Source: Antedon bifida
Lineage: Eukaryota > Echinodermata > Crinoidea > Comatulida > Antedonidae
Length of the DNA: 64,000 bases
Reading direction: 5' to 3'
NCBI GenBank assembly: GCA_963402885.1
Contig: OY727098.1
Coordinates: 12,200,717-12,264,716, forward strand
The position numbers and the translations under genes were made by a program. The notes under the pieces are model-generated. The model made no database searches and had not been told where the DNA came from. It worked only from the letters and a program-made list of their open reading frames with translations. How positions within the stretch are numbered: position 1 is the first letter of the stretch; the number at the start of each line of letters is the position of its first letter. Shown piece after piece: positions 48,586 to 63,500 of the stretch.

Positions 48586-51500
48586 GCACTTTGGTGTTTT
48601 TATGTTAACAAGTTTTTTCGAAAATCACAAAATGGTCTAAAACGTCTCCAAATGCGATTTGAAGCTATTCTGTACACTTTGATGGTTTTTGTGAAAAATT
48701 TTTGTCGAAATGCTCAAAATGGTCTAAAACGTTTTTAAATACGATATTAAGCTATTTTGTGCTCTTTGATGTTTTGTGTGAACATTTTTTGTCGAAATGC
48801 TCAAAATGGTCTAAAACGTTTTTAAATACGATATTAAGCTATTTTGTGCTCTTTGATGTTTTTGTGTGAAAAGTTTTATCGAATTGCTCAAAATGGTCTA
48901 AAACGGTTTCTAATGAGATTTTAAGCACTTTGATGTTTTTCTATAACCAAGTTTTTTCGAAAATCACAAAATGGTCTAAAACGTCTCCAAATGCGATTTG
49001 AAGCTATTCTAAGCACTTTGGTGTTTTTATGTTAACAAGTTTTTTCGAAAATAACAAAATGGTCTAAAATGTCTCCAAATGCGATTTGAAGCTATTCTTA
49101 GCACTTTGGTGTTTTTATGTTAACAAGTTTTTTCGAAAATCACAAAATGGTCTAAAACGTCTCCAAATGCGATTTGAAGCTATTCTGCACACTTTGATGT
49201 TTTGTGTGAAAAATTTTTGTCGAAATGCTCAAAATGGTCTAAAACGTTTTTAAATACGATATTAAGTTATTTTGTGCTCTTTGATGTTTTTATGTGAAAG
49301 GTTTTATCGAATTGCTCAAAATGGTCTAAAATGGTTTATAATGAGATTTTAAGCAATTTGATGTTTTTGTGTAACCAAGTTTTTTCGAAAATCACAAAAT
49401 GGTCTAAAACGTCTCCAAATGCGATTTGAAGCTATTCTAAGCACTTTGGTGTTTTTATGTTAACAAGTTTTTTCGAAAATCACAAAATGGTCTAAAACGT
49501 CTCCAAATGCGATTTGAAGCTATTCTGTAGACTTTGATGTTTTTTGTGAAAAATTTTTGTCGAAATGCTCAAAATGGTCTAAAACGTTTTTAAATACGAT
49601 ATTAAGCTATTTTGTGCTCTTTGATGTTTTTGTGTGAAAAGTTTTATCGAATTGCTCAAAATGGTCTAAAACGGTTTCTAATGAGATTTAAAGCACTTTG
49701 ATGTTTTTCTGTAACCAAGTTTTTTCGAAAATCACAAATTGGTCTAAAACGTCTCCAAATGCGATTTGAAGCTATTCTGCACACTTTGATGTTTTGTGTG
49801 AAACATTTTTGTCGAAATGCTCAAAATGGTCTAAAACGTTTTTAAATACGATATTAAGCTATTTTGGGCTCTTTGATGTTTTTGTGTGAAAAGTTTTATC
49901 GAATTGCTCAAAATGGTCTAAAACGGTTTCTAATGAGATTTTAAGCACTTTGATGTTTTTCTATAACCAAGTTTTTTCGAAAATCACAAAATGGTCTAAA
50001 ACGTCTCCAAATGCGATTTGAAGCTATTCTAAGCACTTCGGTGTTTTTATGTTAACAAGTTTTTTCGAAAATAACAAAATGGTCTAAAATGTCTCCAAAT
50101 GCGATTTGAAGCTATTCTTAGCACTTTGGTGTTTTTATGTTAACAAGTTTTTTCGAAAATCACAAAATGGTCTAAAACGTCTCCAAATGCGATTTGAAGC
50201 TATTCTGCACACTTTGATGTTTGGTGTGAAAAATTTTTGTCGAAATGCTCAAAATGGTCTAAAACGTTTTTAAATACGATATTAAGCTATTTTGTGCTCT
50301 TTGATGTTTTTGTGTGAAAAGTTTTATCGAATTGCTCAAAATGGTCTAAAACGGTTTATAATGAGATTTTAAGCACTTTGATGTTTTTGTGTAACCAAGT
50401 TTTTTCGAAAATCACAAAATGGTCTAAAACGTCTCCAAATGCGATTTGAAGCTATTCTAAGCACTTTGGTGTTTTTATGTTAACAAGTTCTTTCGAAAAT
50501 CACAAAATGGTCTAAAACGTTTTTAAATACGATATTAAGCTATTTTGTGCTCTTTGATGTTTTTGTGTGAAAAGTTTTATCGAATTGCTCAAAATGGTCT
50601 AAAACGGTTTATAATGAGATTTTAAGCACTTTGATGTTTTTGTGTAACCAAGTTTTTTCGAAAATCACAAAATGGTCTAAAACGTCTCCAAATGCGATTT
50701 GAAGCTATTCTAAGCACTTTGGTGTTTTTATGATAACAAGTTTTTTCGAAAATCACAAAATGGTCTAAAACGTCTCCAAATGCGATTTGAAGCTATTCTA
50801 AGCACTTTGGTGTTTTTATGTTAACAAGTTTTTTCGAAAATCACAAAATGGTCTAAAACGTTTTTAAATACGATATTAAGCTATTTTGTGCTCTTTGATG
50901 TTTTTGTGTGAAAAGTTTTATCGAATTGCTCAAAATGGTCTAAAACGGTTTCTAATGAGATTTTAAGCACTTTGATGTTTTTCTGTAACCAAGTTTGTTC
51001 GAAAATCACAAAATGGTCTAAAACGTCTCCAAATGCGATTTGAAGCTATTCTAAGCACTTTGGTGTTTTTATGATAACAAGTTTTTTCGAAAATCACAAA
51101 ATGGTCTAAAACGTCTCCAAATGCGATTTGAAGCTATTCTAAGCACTTTGGTGTTTTTATGTTAACAAGTTTTTTCGAAAATCACAAAATGGTCTAAAAC
51201 GTCTCCAAATGCGATTTGAAGCTATTCTAAGCACTTTGGTGTTTTTATGTTAACAAGTTTTTTCGAAAATCACAAAATGGTCTAAAACGTCTCCAAATGC
51301 GATTTGAAACTATTCTGTACACTTTGATGGTTTTTGTGAAAATTTTTTGTCGAAATGCTCAAAATGGTCTAAAACGTTTTTAAATACGATATTAAGCTAT
51401 TTTGTGCTCTTTGATGTTTTTGTGTGAAAAGTTTTATCGAATTGCTCAAAATGGTCTAGAACGGTTTCTAATGAGATTTTAAGCACTTTTATGTTTTTCT

Positions 51501-54500
51501 GTAACCAAGTTTTTTCGAAAATCACAAAATGGTCTAAAACGTCTCCAAATGCGATTTGAAGCTATTCTAAGCACTTTGGTGTTTTTATGTTAACATGTTT
51601 TTTCGAAAATAACAAAATGGTCTAAAATGTCTCCAACTGCGATTTGAAGCTATTCTTAGCACTTTGGTGTTTTTCTATAACCAAGTTTTTTCGAAAATCA
51701 CAAAATGGTCTAAAACGTCTCCAAATGCGATTTGAAGCTATTCTAAGCACTTTGGTGTTTTTATGTTAACAAGTTTTTTCGAAAATAACAAAATGGTCTA
51801 AAATGTCTCCAAATGCGATTTGAAGCTATTCTTAGCACTTTGGTGTTTTTATGTTAACAAGTTTTTTCGAAAATCACAAAATGGTCTAAAACGTCTCCAA
51901 ATGCGATTTGAAGCTATTCTGCACACTTTGATGTTTTGTGTGAAAATTTTTTGTCGAAATGCTCAAAATGGTCTAAAACGTTTTTAAATACGATATTAAG
52001 TTATTTTGTGCTCTTTGATGTTTTTATGTGAAAAGTTTTATCGAATTGCTCAAAATGGTCTAAAATGGTTTATAATGAGATTTTAAGCAATTTGATGTTT
52101 TTGTGTAACCAAGTTTTTTCGAAAATCACAAAATGGTCTAAAACGTCTCCAAATGCGATTTGAAGCTATTCTAAGCACTTTGGTGTTTTTATGTTAACAA
52201 GTTTTTTCGAAAATCACAAAATGGTCTAAAACGTCTCCAAATGCGATTTGAAGCTATTCTGTAGACTTTAATTTTTTTTGTGAAAAATTTTTGTCGAAAT
52301 GCTCAAAATGGTCTAAAACGTTTTTAAATTCGATATTAAGCTATTTTGTGCTCTTTGATGTTTTTGTGTGAAAAGTTTTATCGAATTGCTCAAAATGGTC
52401 TAAAACGGTTTCTAATGAGATTTAAAGCACTTTGATGTTTTTCTGTAACCAAGTTTTTTCGAAAATCACAAAATGGTCTAAAACGTCTCCAAATGCGATT
52501 TGAAGCTATTCTGCACACTTTGATGTTTTGTGTGAAACATTTTTGTCGAAATGCTCAAAATGGTCTAAAACGTTTTTAAATACGATATTAAGCTATTTTG
52601 TGCTCTTTGATGTTTTTGTGTGAAAAGTTTTATCGAATTGCTCAAAATGGTCTAAAACGGTTTCTAATGAGATTTTAAGCACTTTGATGTTTTTCTGTAA
52701 CCAAGTTTTTTCGAAAATCACAAAATGGTCTAAAACGTCTCCAAATGCGATTTGAAGCTATTCTAAGCACTTTGGTGTTTTTATGTTAACATGTTTTTTC
52801 GAAAATAACAAAATGGTCTAAAATGTCTCCAAATGCGATTTGAAGCTATTCTTAGCACTTTGGTGTTTTTCTATAACCAAGTTTTTTCGAAAATCACAAA
52901 ATGGTCTAAAACGTCTCCAAATGCGATTTGAAGCTATTCTAAGCACTTTGGTGTTTTTATGTTAACAAGTTTTTTCGAAAATAACAAAATGGTCTAAAAT
53001 GTCTCCAAATGCGATTTGAAGCTATTCTTAGCACTTTGGTGTTTTTATGTTAACAAGTTTTTTCGAAAATCACAAAATGGTCTAAAACGTCTCCAAATGC
53101 GATTTGAAGCTATTCTGCACACTTTGATGTTTTGTGTGAAAAATTTTTGTCGAAATGCTCAAAATGGTCTAAAACGTTTTTAAATACGATATTAAGTTAT
53201 TTTGTGCTCTTTGATGTTTTTATGTGAAAAGTTTTATCGAATTGCTCAAAATGGTCTAAAATGGTTTATAATGAGATTTTAAGCAATTTGATGTTTTTGT
53301 GTAACCAAGTTTTTTCGAAAATCACAAAATGGTCTAAAACGTCTCCAAATGCGATTTGAAGCTATTCTAAGCACTTTGGTGTTTTTATGTTAACAAGTTT
53401 TTTCGAAAATCACAAAATGGTCTAAAACGTCTCCAAATGCGATTTGAAGCTATTCTGTAGACTTTGATGTTTTTTGTGAAAAATTTTTGTCGAAATGCTC
53501 AAAATGGTCTAAAACGTTTTTAAATACGATATTAAGCTATTTTGTGCTCTTTGATGTTTTTGTGTGAAAAGTTTTATCGAATTGCTCAAAATGGTCTAAA
53601 ACGGTTTCTAATGAGATTTAAAGCACTTTGATGTTTTTCTGTAACCAAGTTTTTTCGAAAATCACAAAATGGTCTAAAACGTCTCCAAATGCGATTTGAA
53701 GCTATTCTGCACACTTTGATGTTTTGTGTGAAACATTTTTGTCGAAATGCTCAAAATGGTCTAAAACGTTTTTAAATACGATATTAAGCTATTTTGTGCT
53801 CTTTGATGTTTTTGTGTGAAAAGTTTTATCGAATTGCTCAAAATGGTCTAAAGCGGTTTCTAATGAGATTTTAAGCACTTTGATGTTTTTCTGTAACCAA
53901 GTTTTTTCGAAAATCACAAAATGGTCTAAAACGTCTCCAAATGCGATTTGAAGCTATTCTAAGCACTTTGGTGTTTTTATGTTAACAAGTTTTTTCGAAA
54001 ATAACAAAATGGTCTAAAATGTCTCCAAATCCGATTTGAAGCTATTCTTAGCACTTTGGTGTTTTTATGTTAACAAGTTTTTTCGAAAATCACAAAATGG
54101 TCTAAAACGTCTCCAAATGCGATTTGAAGCTATTCTGCACACTTTGATGTTTTGTGTGAAAAATTTTTGTCGAAATGCTCAAAATGGTCTAAAACGTTTT
54201 TAAATACAATATTAAGCTATTTTGTGCTCTTTGATGTTTTTGTGTGAAAAGTTTTATCGAATTGCTCAAAATGGTCTAAAACGGTTTATAATGAGATTTT
54301 AAGCACTTTGATGTTTTTGTGTAACCAAGTTTTTTCGAAAATCACAAAATGATCTAAAACGTCTCCAAATGCGATTTGAAGCTATTCTAAGCACTTTGGT
54401 GTTTTTATGTTAACAAGTTCTTTCGAAAATCACAAAATGGTCTAAAACGTTTTTAAATACGATATTAAGCTATTTTGTGCTCTTTGATGTTTTTGTGTGA

Positions 54501-57500
54501 AAAATTTTATCGAATTGCTCAAAATGGTCTAAAACGGTTTATAATGAGATTTTAAGCACTTTGATGTTTTTGTGTAACCAAGTTTTTTCGAAAATCACAA
54601 AATGGTCTAAAACGTCTCCAAATGCGATTTGAAGCTATTCTAAGCACTTTGGTGTTTTTATGATTAACAAGTTTTTTCGAAAATCACAAAATGGTCTAAA
54701 ACGTCTCCAAATGCGATTTGAAGCTATTCTAAGCACTTTGGTGTTTTTATGTTAACAAGTTTTTTCGAAAATCACAAAATGGTCTAAAACGTCTCCAAAT
54801 GCGATTTGAAGCTATTCTAAGCACTTTGGTGTTTTTATGATAACAAGTTTTTTCGAAAATCACAAAATGGTCTAAAACGTCTCCAAATGCGATTTGAAGC
54901 TATTCTAAGCACTTTGGTGTTTTTATGTTAACAAGTTTTTTCGAAAATCACAAAATGGTCTAAAACGTCTCCAAATGCGATTTGAAGCTATTCTAAGCAC
55001 TTTGGTGTTTTTATGTTAACAAGTTTTTTCGAAAATCACAAAATGGTCTAAAACGTCTCCAAATGCGATTTGAAACTATTCTGTACACTTTGATGGTTTT
55101 TGTGAAAATTTTTTGTCGAAATGCTCAAAATGGTCTAAAACGTTTTTAAATACGATATTAAGCTATTTTGTGCTCTTTGATGTTTTTGTGTGAAAAGTTT
55201 TATCGAATTGCTCAAAATGGTCTAAAACGGTTTCTAATGAGATTTTAAGCACTTTTATGTTTTTCTGTAACCAAGTTTTTTCGAAAATCACAAAATGGTC
55301 TAAAACGTCTCCAAATGCGATTTGAAGCTATTCTAAGCACTTTGGTGTTTTTATGTTAACATGTTTTTTCGAAAATAACAAAATGGTCTAAAATGTCTCC
55401 AACTGCGATTTGAAGCTATTCTTAGCACTTTGGTGTTTTTCTATAACCAAGTTTTTTCGAAAATCACAAAATGGTCTAAAACGTCTCCAAATGCGATTTG
55501 AAGCTATTCTAAGCACTTTGGTGTTTTTATGTTAACAAGTTTTTTCGAAAATAACAAAATGGTCTAAAATGTCTCCAAATGCGATTTGAAGCTATTCTTA
55601 GCACTTTGGTGTTTTTATGTTAACAAGTTTTTTCGAAAATCACAAAATGGTCTAAAACGTCTCCAAATGCGATTTGAAGCTATTCTGCACACTTTGATGT
55701 TTTGTGTGAAAAATTTTTGTCGAAATGCTCAAAATGGTCTAAAACGTTTTTAAATACGATATTAAGCTATTTTGTGCTCTTTGATGTTTTTGTGTGAAAA
55801 GTTTTATCGAATTGCTCAAAATGGTCTAAAACGGTTTATAATGAGATTTTAAGCACTTTGATGTTTTTGTGTAACCAAGTTTTTTCGAAAATCACAAAAT
55901 GGTCTAAAACGTCTCCAAATGCGATTTGAAGCTATTCTAAGCACTTTGGTGTTTTTATGTTAACAAGTTCTTTCGAAAATCACAAAATGGTCTAAAACGT
56001 TTTTAAATACGATATTAAGCTATTTTGTGCTCTTTGATGTTTTTGTGTGAAAAGTTTTATCGAATTGCTCAAAATGGTCTAAAACGGTTTCTAATGAGAT
56101 TTTAAGCACTTTGATGTTTTTCTATAACCAAGTTTTTTCGAAAATCACAAAATGGTCTAAAACGTCTCCAAATGCGATTTGAAGCTATTCTAAGCACTTT
56201 GGTGTTTTTATGTTAACAAGTTTTTTCGAAAATAACAAAATGGTCTAAAATGTCTCCAAATGCGATTTGAAGCTATTCTTAGCACTTTGGTGTTTTTATG
56301 TTAACAAGTTTTTTCGAAAATCACAAAATGGTCTAAAACGTCTCCAAATGCGATTTGAAGCTATTCTGCACACTTTGATGTTTTGTGTGAAAAATTTTTG
56401 TCGAAATGCTCAAAATGGTCTAAAACGTTTTTAAATACGATATTAAGCTATTTTGTGCTCTTTGATGTTTTTATGTGAAAAGTTTTATCGAATTGCTCAA
56501 AATGGTCTAAAATGGTTTATAATGAGATTTTAAGCAATTTGATGTTTTTGTGTAACCAAGTTTTTTCGAAAATCACAAAATGGTCTAAAACGTCTCCAAA
56601 TGCGATTTGAAGCTATTCTAAGCACTTTGGTGTTTTTATGTTAACAAGTTTTTTCGAAAATCACAAAATGGTCTAAAACGTCTCCAAATGCGATTTGAAG
56701 CTATTCTGTACACTTTGATGTTTTTTTGAAAATTTTTTGTCGAAATGCTCAAAATGGTCTAAAACGTTTTTAAATACGATATTAAGCTATTTTGTGCTCT
56801 TTGATGTTTTTGTGTGAAAAGTTTTATCGAATTGCTCAAAATGGTCTAAAACGGTTTCTAATGAGATTTAAAGCACTTTGATGTTTTTCTGTAACCAAGT
56901 TTTTTCGAAAATCACAAAATGGTCTAAAACGTCTCCAAATGCGATTTGAAGCTATTCTGCACACTTTGATGTTTTGTGTGAAAAATTTTTGTCGAAATGC
57001 TCAAAATGGTCAAAAACGTTTTTAAATACGATATTAAGCTATTTTGTGCTCTTTGATGTTTTTGTGTGAAAAGTTTTATCGAATTGCTCAAACTGGTCTA
57101 AAACGGTTTCTAATGAGATTTTAAGCACTTTGATGTTTTTCTGTAACCAAGTTTTTTCGAAAATCACAAAATAGTCTAAAACGTCTCCAAATGCGATTTG
57201 AAGCTATTCTAAGCACTTTGGTGTTTTTATGTTAACAAGTTTTTTCGAAAATAACAAAATGGTCTAAAATGTCTCCAAATGCGATTTGAAGCTATTCTTA
57301 GCACTTTGGTGTTTTTATGTTAACAAGTTTTTTCGAAAATCACAAAATGGTCTAAAACGTCTCCAAATGCGATTTGAAGCTATTCTGCACACTTTGATGT
57401 TTTGTGTGAAAAATTTTTGTCGAAATGCTCAAAATGGTCTAAAACGTTTTTAAATACGATATTAAGCTATTTTGTGCTCTTTGATGTTTTTGTGTGAAAA

Positions 57501-60500
57501 GTTTTATCGAATTGCTCAAAATGGTCTAAAACGGTTTATAATGAGATTTTAACCACTTTGATGTTTTTGTGTAACCAAGTTTTTTCGAAAATCACAAAAT
57601 GGTCTAAAACGTCTCCAAATGCGATTTGAAGCTATTCTAAGCACTTTGGTGTTTTTATGTTAACAAGTTCTTTCGAAAATCACAAAATGGTCTAAAACGT
57701 TTTTAAATACGATATTAAGCTATTTTGTGCTCTTTGATGTTTTTGTGTGAAAAGTTTTATCGAATTGCTCAAAATGGTCTAAAACGGTTTCTAATGAGAT
57801 TTTAAGCACTTTGATGTTTTTCTATAACCAAGTTTTTTCGAAAATCACAAAATGGTCTAAAACGTCTCCAAATGCGATTTGAAGCTATTCTAAGCACTTT
57901 GGTGTTTTTATGTTAACAAGTTTTTTCGAAAATAACAAAATGGTCTAAAACGTCTCCAAATGCGATTTGAAGCTATTCTAAGCACTTTGGTGTTTTTATG
58001 TTAACAAGTTTTTTCGAAAATCACAAAATGGTATAAAACGTCTCCAAATGCGATTTGAAGCTATTCTGTACACTTTGATGGTTTTTGTGAAAAATTTTTG
58101 TCGAAATGCTCAAAATGGTCTAAAACGTTTTTAAATACGATATTAAGCTATTTTGTGCTCTTTGATGTTTTGTGTGAACATTTTTTGTCGAAATGCTCAA
58201 AATGGTCTAAAACGTTTTTAAATACGATATTAAGCTATTTTGTGCTCTTTGATGTTTTTGTGTGAAAAGTTTTATCGAATTGCTCAAAATGGTCTAAAAC
58301 GGTTTATAATGAGATTTTAAGCACTTTGATGTTTTTGTGTAACCAAGTTTTTTCGAAAATCACAAAATGGTCTAAAACGTCTCCAAATGCGATTTGAAGC
58401 TATTCTAAGCACTTTGGTGTTTTTATGTTAACAAGTTTTTTCGAAAATCACAAAATGGTCTAAAACGTTTTTAAATACGATATTAAGCTATTTTGTGCTC
58501 TTTGATGTTTTTGTGTGAAAAGTTTTATCGAATTGCTCAAAATGGTCTAAAACGGTTTCTAATGAGATTTTAAGCACTTTGATGTTTTTCTGTAACCAAG
58601 TTTGTTCGAAAATCACAAAATGGTCTAAAACGTCTCCAAATGCGATTTGAAGCTATTCTAAGCACTTTGGTGTTTTTATGATAACAAGTTTTTTCGAAAA
58701 TCACAAAATGGTCTAAAACGTCTCCAAATGCGATTTGAAGCTATTCTAAGCACTTTGGTGTTTTTATGTTAACAAGTTTTTTCGAAAATCACAAAATGGT
58801 CTAAAACGTCTCCAAATGCGATTTGAAGCTATTCTAAGCACTTTGGTGTTTTTATGTTAACAAGTTTTTTCGAAAATCACAAAATGGTATAAAACGTCTC
58901 CAAATGCGATTTGAAGCTATTCTGTACACTTTGATGGTTTTTGTGAAAAATTTTTGTCGAAATGCTCAAAATGGTCTAAAACGTTTTTAAATACGATATT
59001 AAGCTATTTTGTGCTCTTTGATGTTTTGTGTGAACATTTTTTGTCGAAATGCTCAAAATGGTCTAAAACGTTTTTAAATACGATATTAAGCTATTTTGTG
59101 CTCTTTGATGTTTTTGTGTGAAAAGTTTTATCGAATTGCTCAAAATGGTCTAAAACGGTTTCTAATGAGATTTTAAGCACTTTGATGTTTTTCTATAACC
59201 AAGTTTTTTCGAAAATCACAAAATGGTCTAAAACGTCTCCAAATGCGATTTGAAGCTATTCTAAGCACTTTGGTGTTTTTATGTTAACAAGTTTTTTCGA
59301 AAATAACAAAATGGTCTAAAATGTCTCCAAATGCGATTTGAAGCTATTCTTAGCACTTTGGTGTTTTTATGTTAACAAGTTTTTTCGAAAATCACAAAAT
59401 GGTCTAAAACGTCTCCAAATGCGATTTGAAGCTATTCTGCACACTTTGATGTTTTGTGTGAAAAATTTTTGTCGAAATGCTCAAAATGGTCTAAAACGTT
59501 TTTAAATACGATATTAAGTTATTTTGTGCTCTTTGATGTTTTTATGTGAAAGGTTTTATCGAATTGCTCAAAATGGTCTAAAATGGTTTATAATGAGATT
59601 TTAAGCAATTTGATGTTTTTGTGTAACCAAGTTTTTTCGAAAATCACAAAATGGTCTAAAACGTCTCCAAATGCGATTTGAAGCTATTCTAAGCACTTTG
59701 GTGTTTTTATGTTAACAAGTTTTTTCGAAAATCACAAAATGGTCTAAAACGTCTCCAAATGCGATTTGAAGCTATTCTGTAGACTTTGATGTTTTTTGTG
59801 AAAAATTTTTGTCGAAATGCTCAAAATGGTCTAAAACGTTTTTAAATACGATATTAAGCTATTTTGTGCTCTTTGATGTTTTTGTGTGAAAAGTTTTATC
59901 GAATTGCTCAAAATGGTCTAAAACGGTTTCTAATGAGATTTAAAGCACTTTGATGTTTTTCTGTAACCAAGTTTTTTCGAAAATCACAAATTGGTCTAAA
60001 ACGTCTCCAAATGCGATTTGAAGCTATTCTGCACACTTTGATGTTTTGTGTGAAACATTTTTGTCGAAATGCTCAAAATGGTCTAAAACGTTTTTAAATA
60101 CGATATTAAGCTATTTTGGGCTCTTTGATGTTTTTGTGTGAAAAGTTTTATCGAATTGCTCAAAATGGTCTAAAACGGTTTCTAATGAGATTTTAAGCAC
60201 TTTGATGTTTTTCTATAACCAAGTTTTTTCGAAAATCACAAAATGGTCTAAAACGTCTCCAAATGCGATTTGAAGCTATTCTAAGCACTTTGGTGTTTTT
60301 ATGTTAACAAGTTTTTTCGAAAATAACAAAATGGTCTAAAATGTCTCCAAATGCGATTTGAAGCTATTCTTAGCACTTTGGTGTTTTTATGTTAACAAGT
60401 TTTTTCGAAAATCACAAAATGGTCTAAAACGTCTCCAAATGCGATTTGAAGCTATTCTGCACACTTTGATGTTTGGTGTGAAAATTTTTTGTCGAAATGC

Positions 60501-63500
60501 TCAAAATGGTCTAAAACGTTTTTAAATACGATATTAAGCTATTTTGTGCTCTTTGATGTTTTTGTGTGAAAAGTTTTATCGAATTGCTCAAAATGGTCTA
60601 AAACGGTTTATAATGAGATTTTAAGCACTTTGATGTTTTTGTGTAACCAAGTTTTTTCGAAAATCACAAAATGGTCTAAAACGTCTCCAAATGCGATTTG
60701 AAGCTATTCTAAGCACTTTGGTGTTTTTATGTTAACAAGTTCTTTCGAAAATCACAAAATGGTCTAAAACGTTTTTAAATACGATATTAAGCTATTTTGT
60801 GCTCTTTGATGTTTTTGTGTGAAAAGTTTTATCGAATTGCTCAAAATGGTCTAAAACGGTTTCTAATGAGATTTAAAGCACTTTGATGTTTTTCTGTAAC
60901 CAAGTTTTTTCGAAAATCACAAATTGGTCTAAAACGTCTCCAAATGCGATTTGAAGCTATTCTGCACACTTTGATGTTTTGTGTGAAACATTTTTGTCGA
61001 AATGCTCAAAATGGTCTAAAACGTTTTTAAATACGATATTAAGCTATTTTGGGCTCTTTGATGTTTTTGTGTGAAAAGTTTTATCGAATTGCTCAAAATG
61101 GTCTAAAACGGTTTCTAATGAGATTTTAAGCACTTTGATGTTTTTGTGTAACCAAGTTTTTTCGAAAATCACAAAATGGTCTAAAACGTCTCCAAATGCG
61201 ATTTGAAGCTATTCTAAGCACTTTGGTGTTTTTATGATAACAAGTTTTTTCGAAAATCACAAAATGGTCTAAAACGTCTCCAAATGCGATTTGAAGCTAT
61301 TCTAAGCACTTTGGTGTTTTTATGTTAACAAGTTTTTTCGAAAATCACAAAATGGTCTAAAACGTTTTTAAATACGATATTAAGCTATTTTGTGCTCTTT
61401 GATGTTTTTGTGTGAAAAGTTTTATCGAATTGCTCAAAATGGTCTAAAACGGTTTCTAATGAGATTTTAAGCACTTTGATGTTTTTCTGTAACCAAGTTT
61501 GTTCGAAAATCACAAAATGGTCTAAAACGTCTCCAAATGCGATTTGAAGCTATTCTAAGCACTTTGGTGTTTTTATGATAACAAGTTTTTTCGAAAATCA
61601 CAAAATGGTCTAAAACGTCTCCAAATGCGATTTGAAGCTATTCTAAGCACTTTGGTGTTTTTATGTTAACAAGTTTTTTCGAAAATCACAAAATGGTCTA
61701 AAACGTCTCCAAATGCGATTTGAAGCTATTCTAAGCACTTTGGTGTTTTTATGTTAACAAGTTTTTTCGAAAATCACAAAATGGTCTAAAACGTCTCCAA
61801 ATGCGATTTGAAACTATTCTGTACACTTTGATGGTTTTTGTGAAAATTTTTTGTCGAAATGCTCAAAATGGTCTAAAACGTTTTTAAATACGATATTAAG
61901 CTATTTTGTGCTCTTTGATGTTTTTGTGTGAAAAGTTTTATCGAATTGCTCAAAATGGTCTAAAACGGTTTCTAATGAGATTTTAAGCACTTTTATGTTT
62001 TTCTGTAACCAAGTTTTTTCGAAAATCACAAAATGGTCTAAAACGTCTCCAAATGCGATTTGAAGCTATTCTAAGCACTTTGGTGTTTTTATGTTAACAT
62101 GTTTTTTCGAAAATAACAAAATGGTCTAAAATGTCTCCAAATGCGATTTGAAGCTATTCTAAGCACTTTGGTGTTTTTATGTTAACAAGTTTTTTCGAAA
62201 ATCACAAAATGGTCTAAAACGTCTCCAAATGCGATTTGAAGCTATTCTTAGCACTTTGGTGTTTTTCTATAACCAAGTTTTTTCGAAAATCACAAAATGG
62301 TCTAAAACGTCTCCAAATGCGATTTGAAGCTATTCTAAGCACTTTGGTGTTTTTATGTTAACAAGTTTTTTCGAAAATAACAAAATGGTCTAAAATGTCT
62401 CCAAATGCGATTTGAAGCTATTCTTAGCACTTTGGTGTTTTTATGTTAACAAGTTTTTTCGAAAATCACAAAATGGTCTAAAACGTCTCCAAATGCGATT
62501 TGAAGCTATTCTGCACACTTTGATGTTTTGTGTGAAAAATTTTTGTCGAAATGCTCAAAATGGTCTAAAACGTTTTTAAATACGATATTAAGCTATTTTG
62601 TGCTCTTTGATGTTTTTGTGTGAAAAGTTTTATCGAATTGCTCAAAATGGTCTAAAACGGTTTATAATGAGATTTTAAGCACTTTGATGTTTTTGTGTAA
62701 CCAAGTTTTTTCGAAAATCACAAAATGGTCTAAAACGTCTCCAAATGCGATTTGAAGCTATTCTAAGCACTTTGGTGTTTTTATGTTAACAAGTTCTTTC
62801 GAAAATCACAAAATGGTCTAAAACGTTTTTAAATACGATATTAAGCTATTTTGTGCTCTTTGATGTTTTTGTGTGAAAAGTTTTATCGAATTGCTCAAAA
62901 TGGTCTAAAACGGTTTCTAATGAGATTTTAAGCACTTTGATGTTTTTCTATAACCAAGTTTTTTCGAAAATCACAAAATGGTCTAAAACGTCTCCAAATG
63001 CGATTTGAAGCTATTCTAAGCACTTTGGTGTTTTTATGTTAACAAGTTTTTTCGAAAATAACAAAATGGTCTAAAATGTCTCCAAATGCGATTTGAAGCT
63101 ATTCTTAGCACTTTGGTGTTTTTATGTTAACAAGTTTTTTCGAAAATCACAAAATGGTCTAAAACGTCTCCAAATGCGATTTGAAGCTATTCTGCACACT
63201 TTGATGTTTTGTGTGAAAAATTTTTGTCGAAATGCTCAAAATGGTCTAAAACGTTTTTAAATACGATATTAAGCTATTTTGTGCTCTTTGATGTTTTTAT
63301 GTGAAAAGTTTTATCGAATTGCTCAAAATGGTCTAAAATGGTTTATAATGAGATTTTAAGCAATTTGATGTTTTTGTGTAACCAAGTTTTTTCGAAAATC
63401 ACAAAATGGTCTAAAACGTCTCCAAATGCGATTTGAAGCTATTCTAAGCACTTTGGTGTTTTTATGTTAACAAGTTTTTTCGAAAATCACAAAATGGTCT

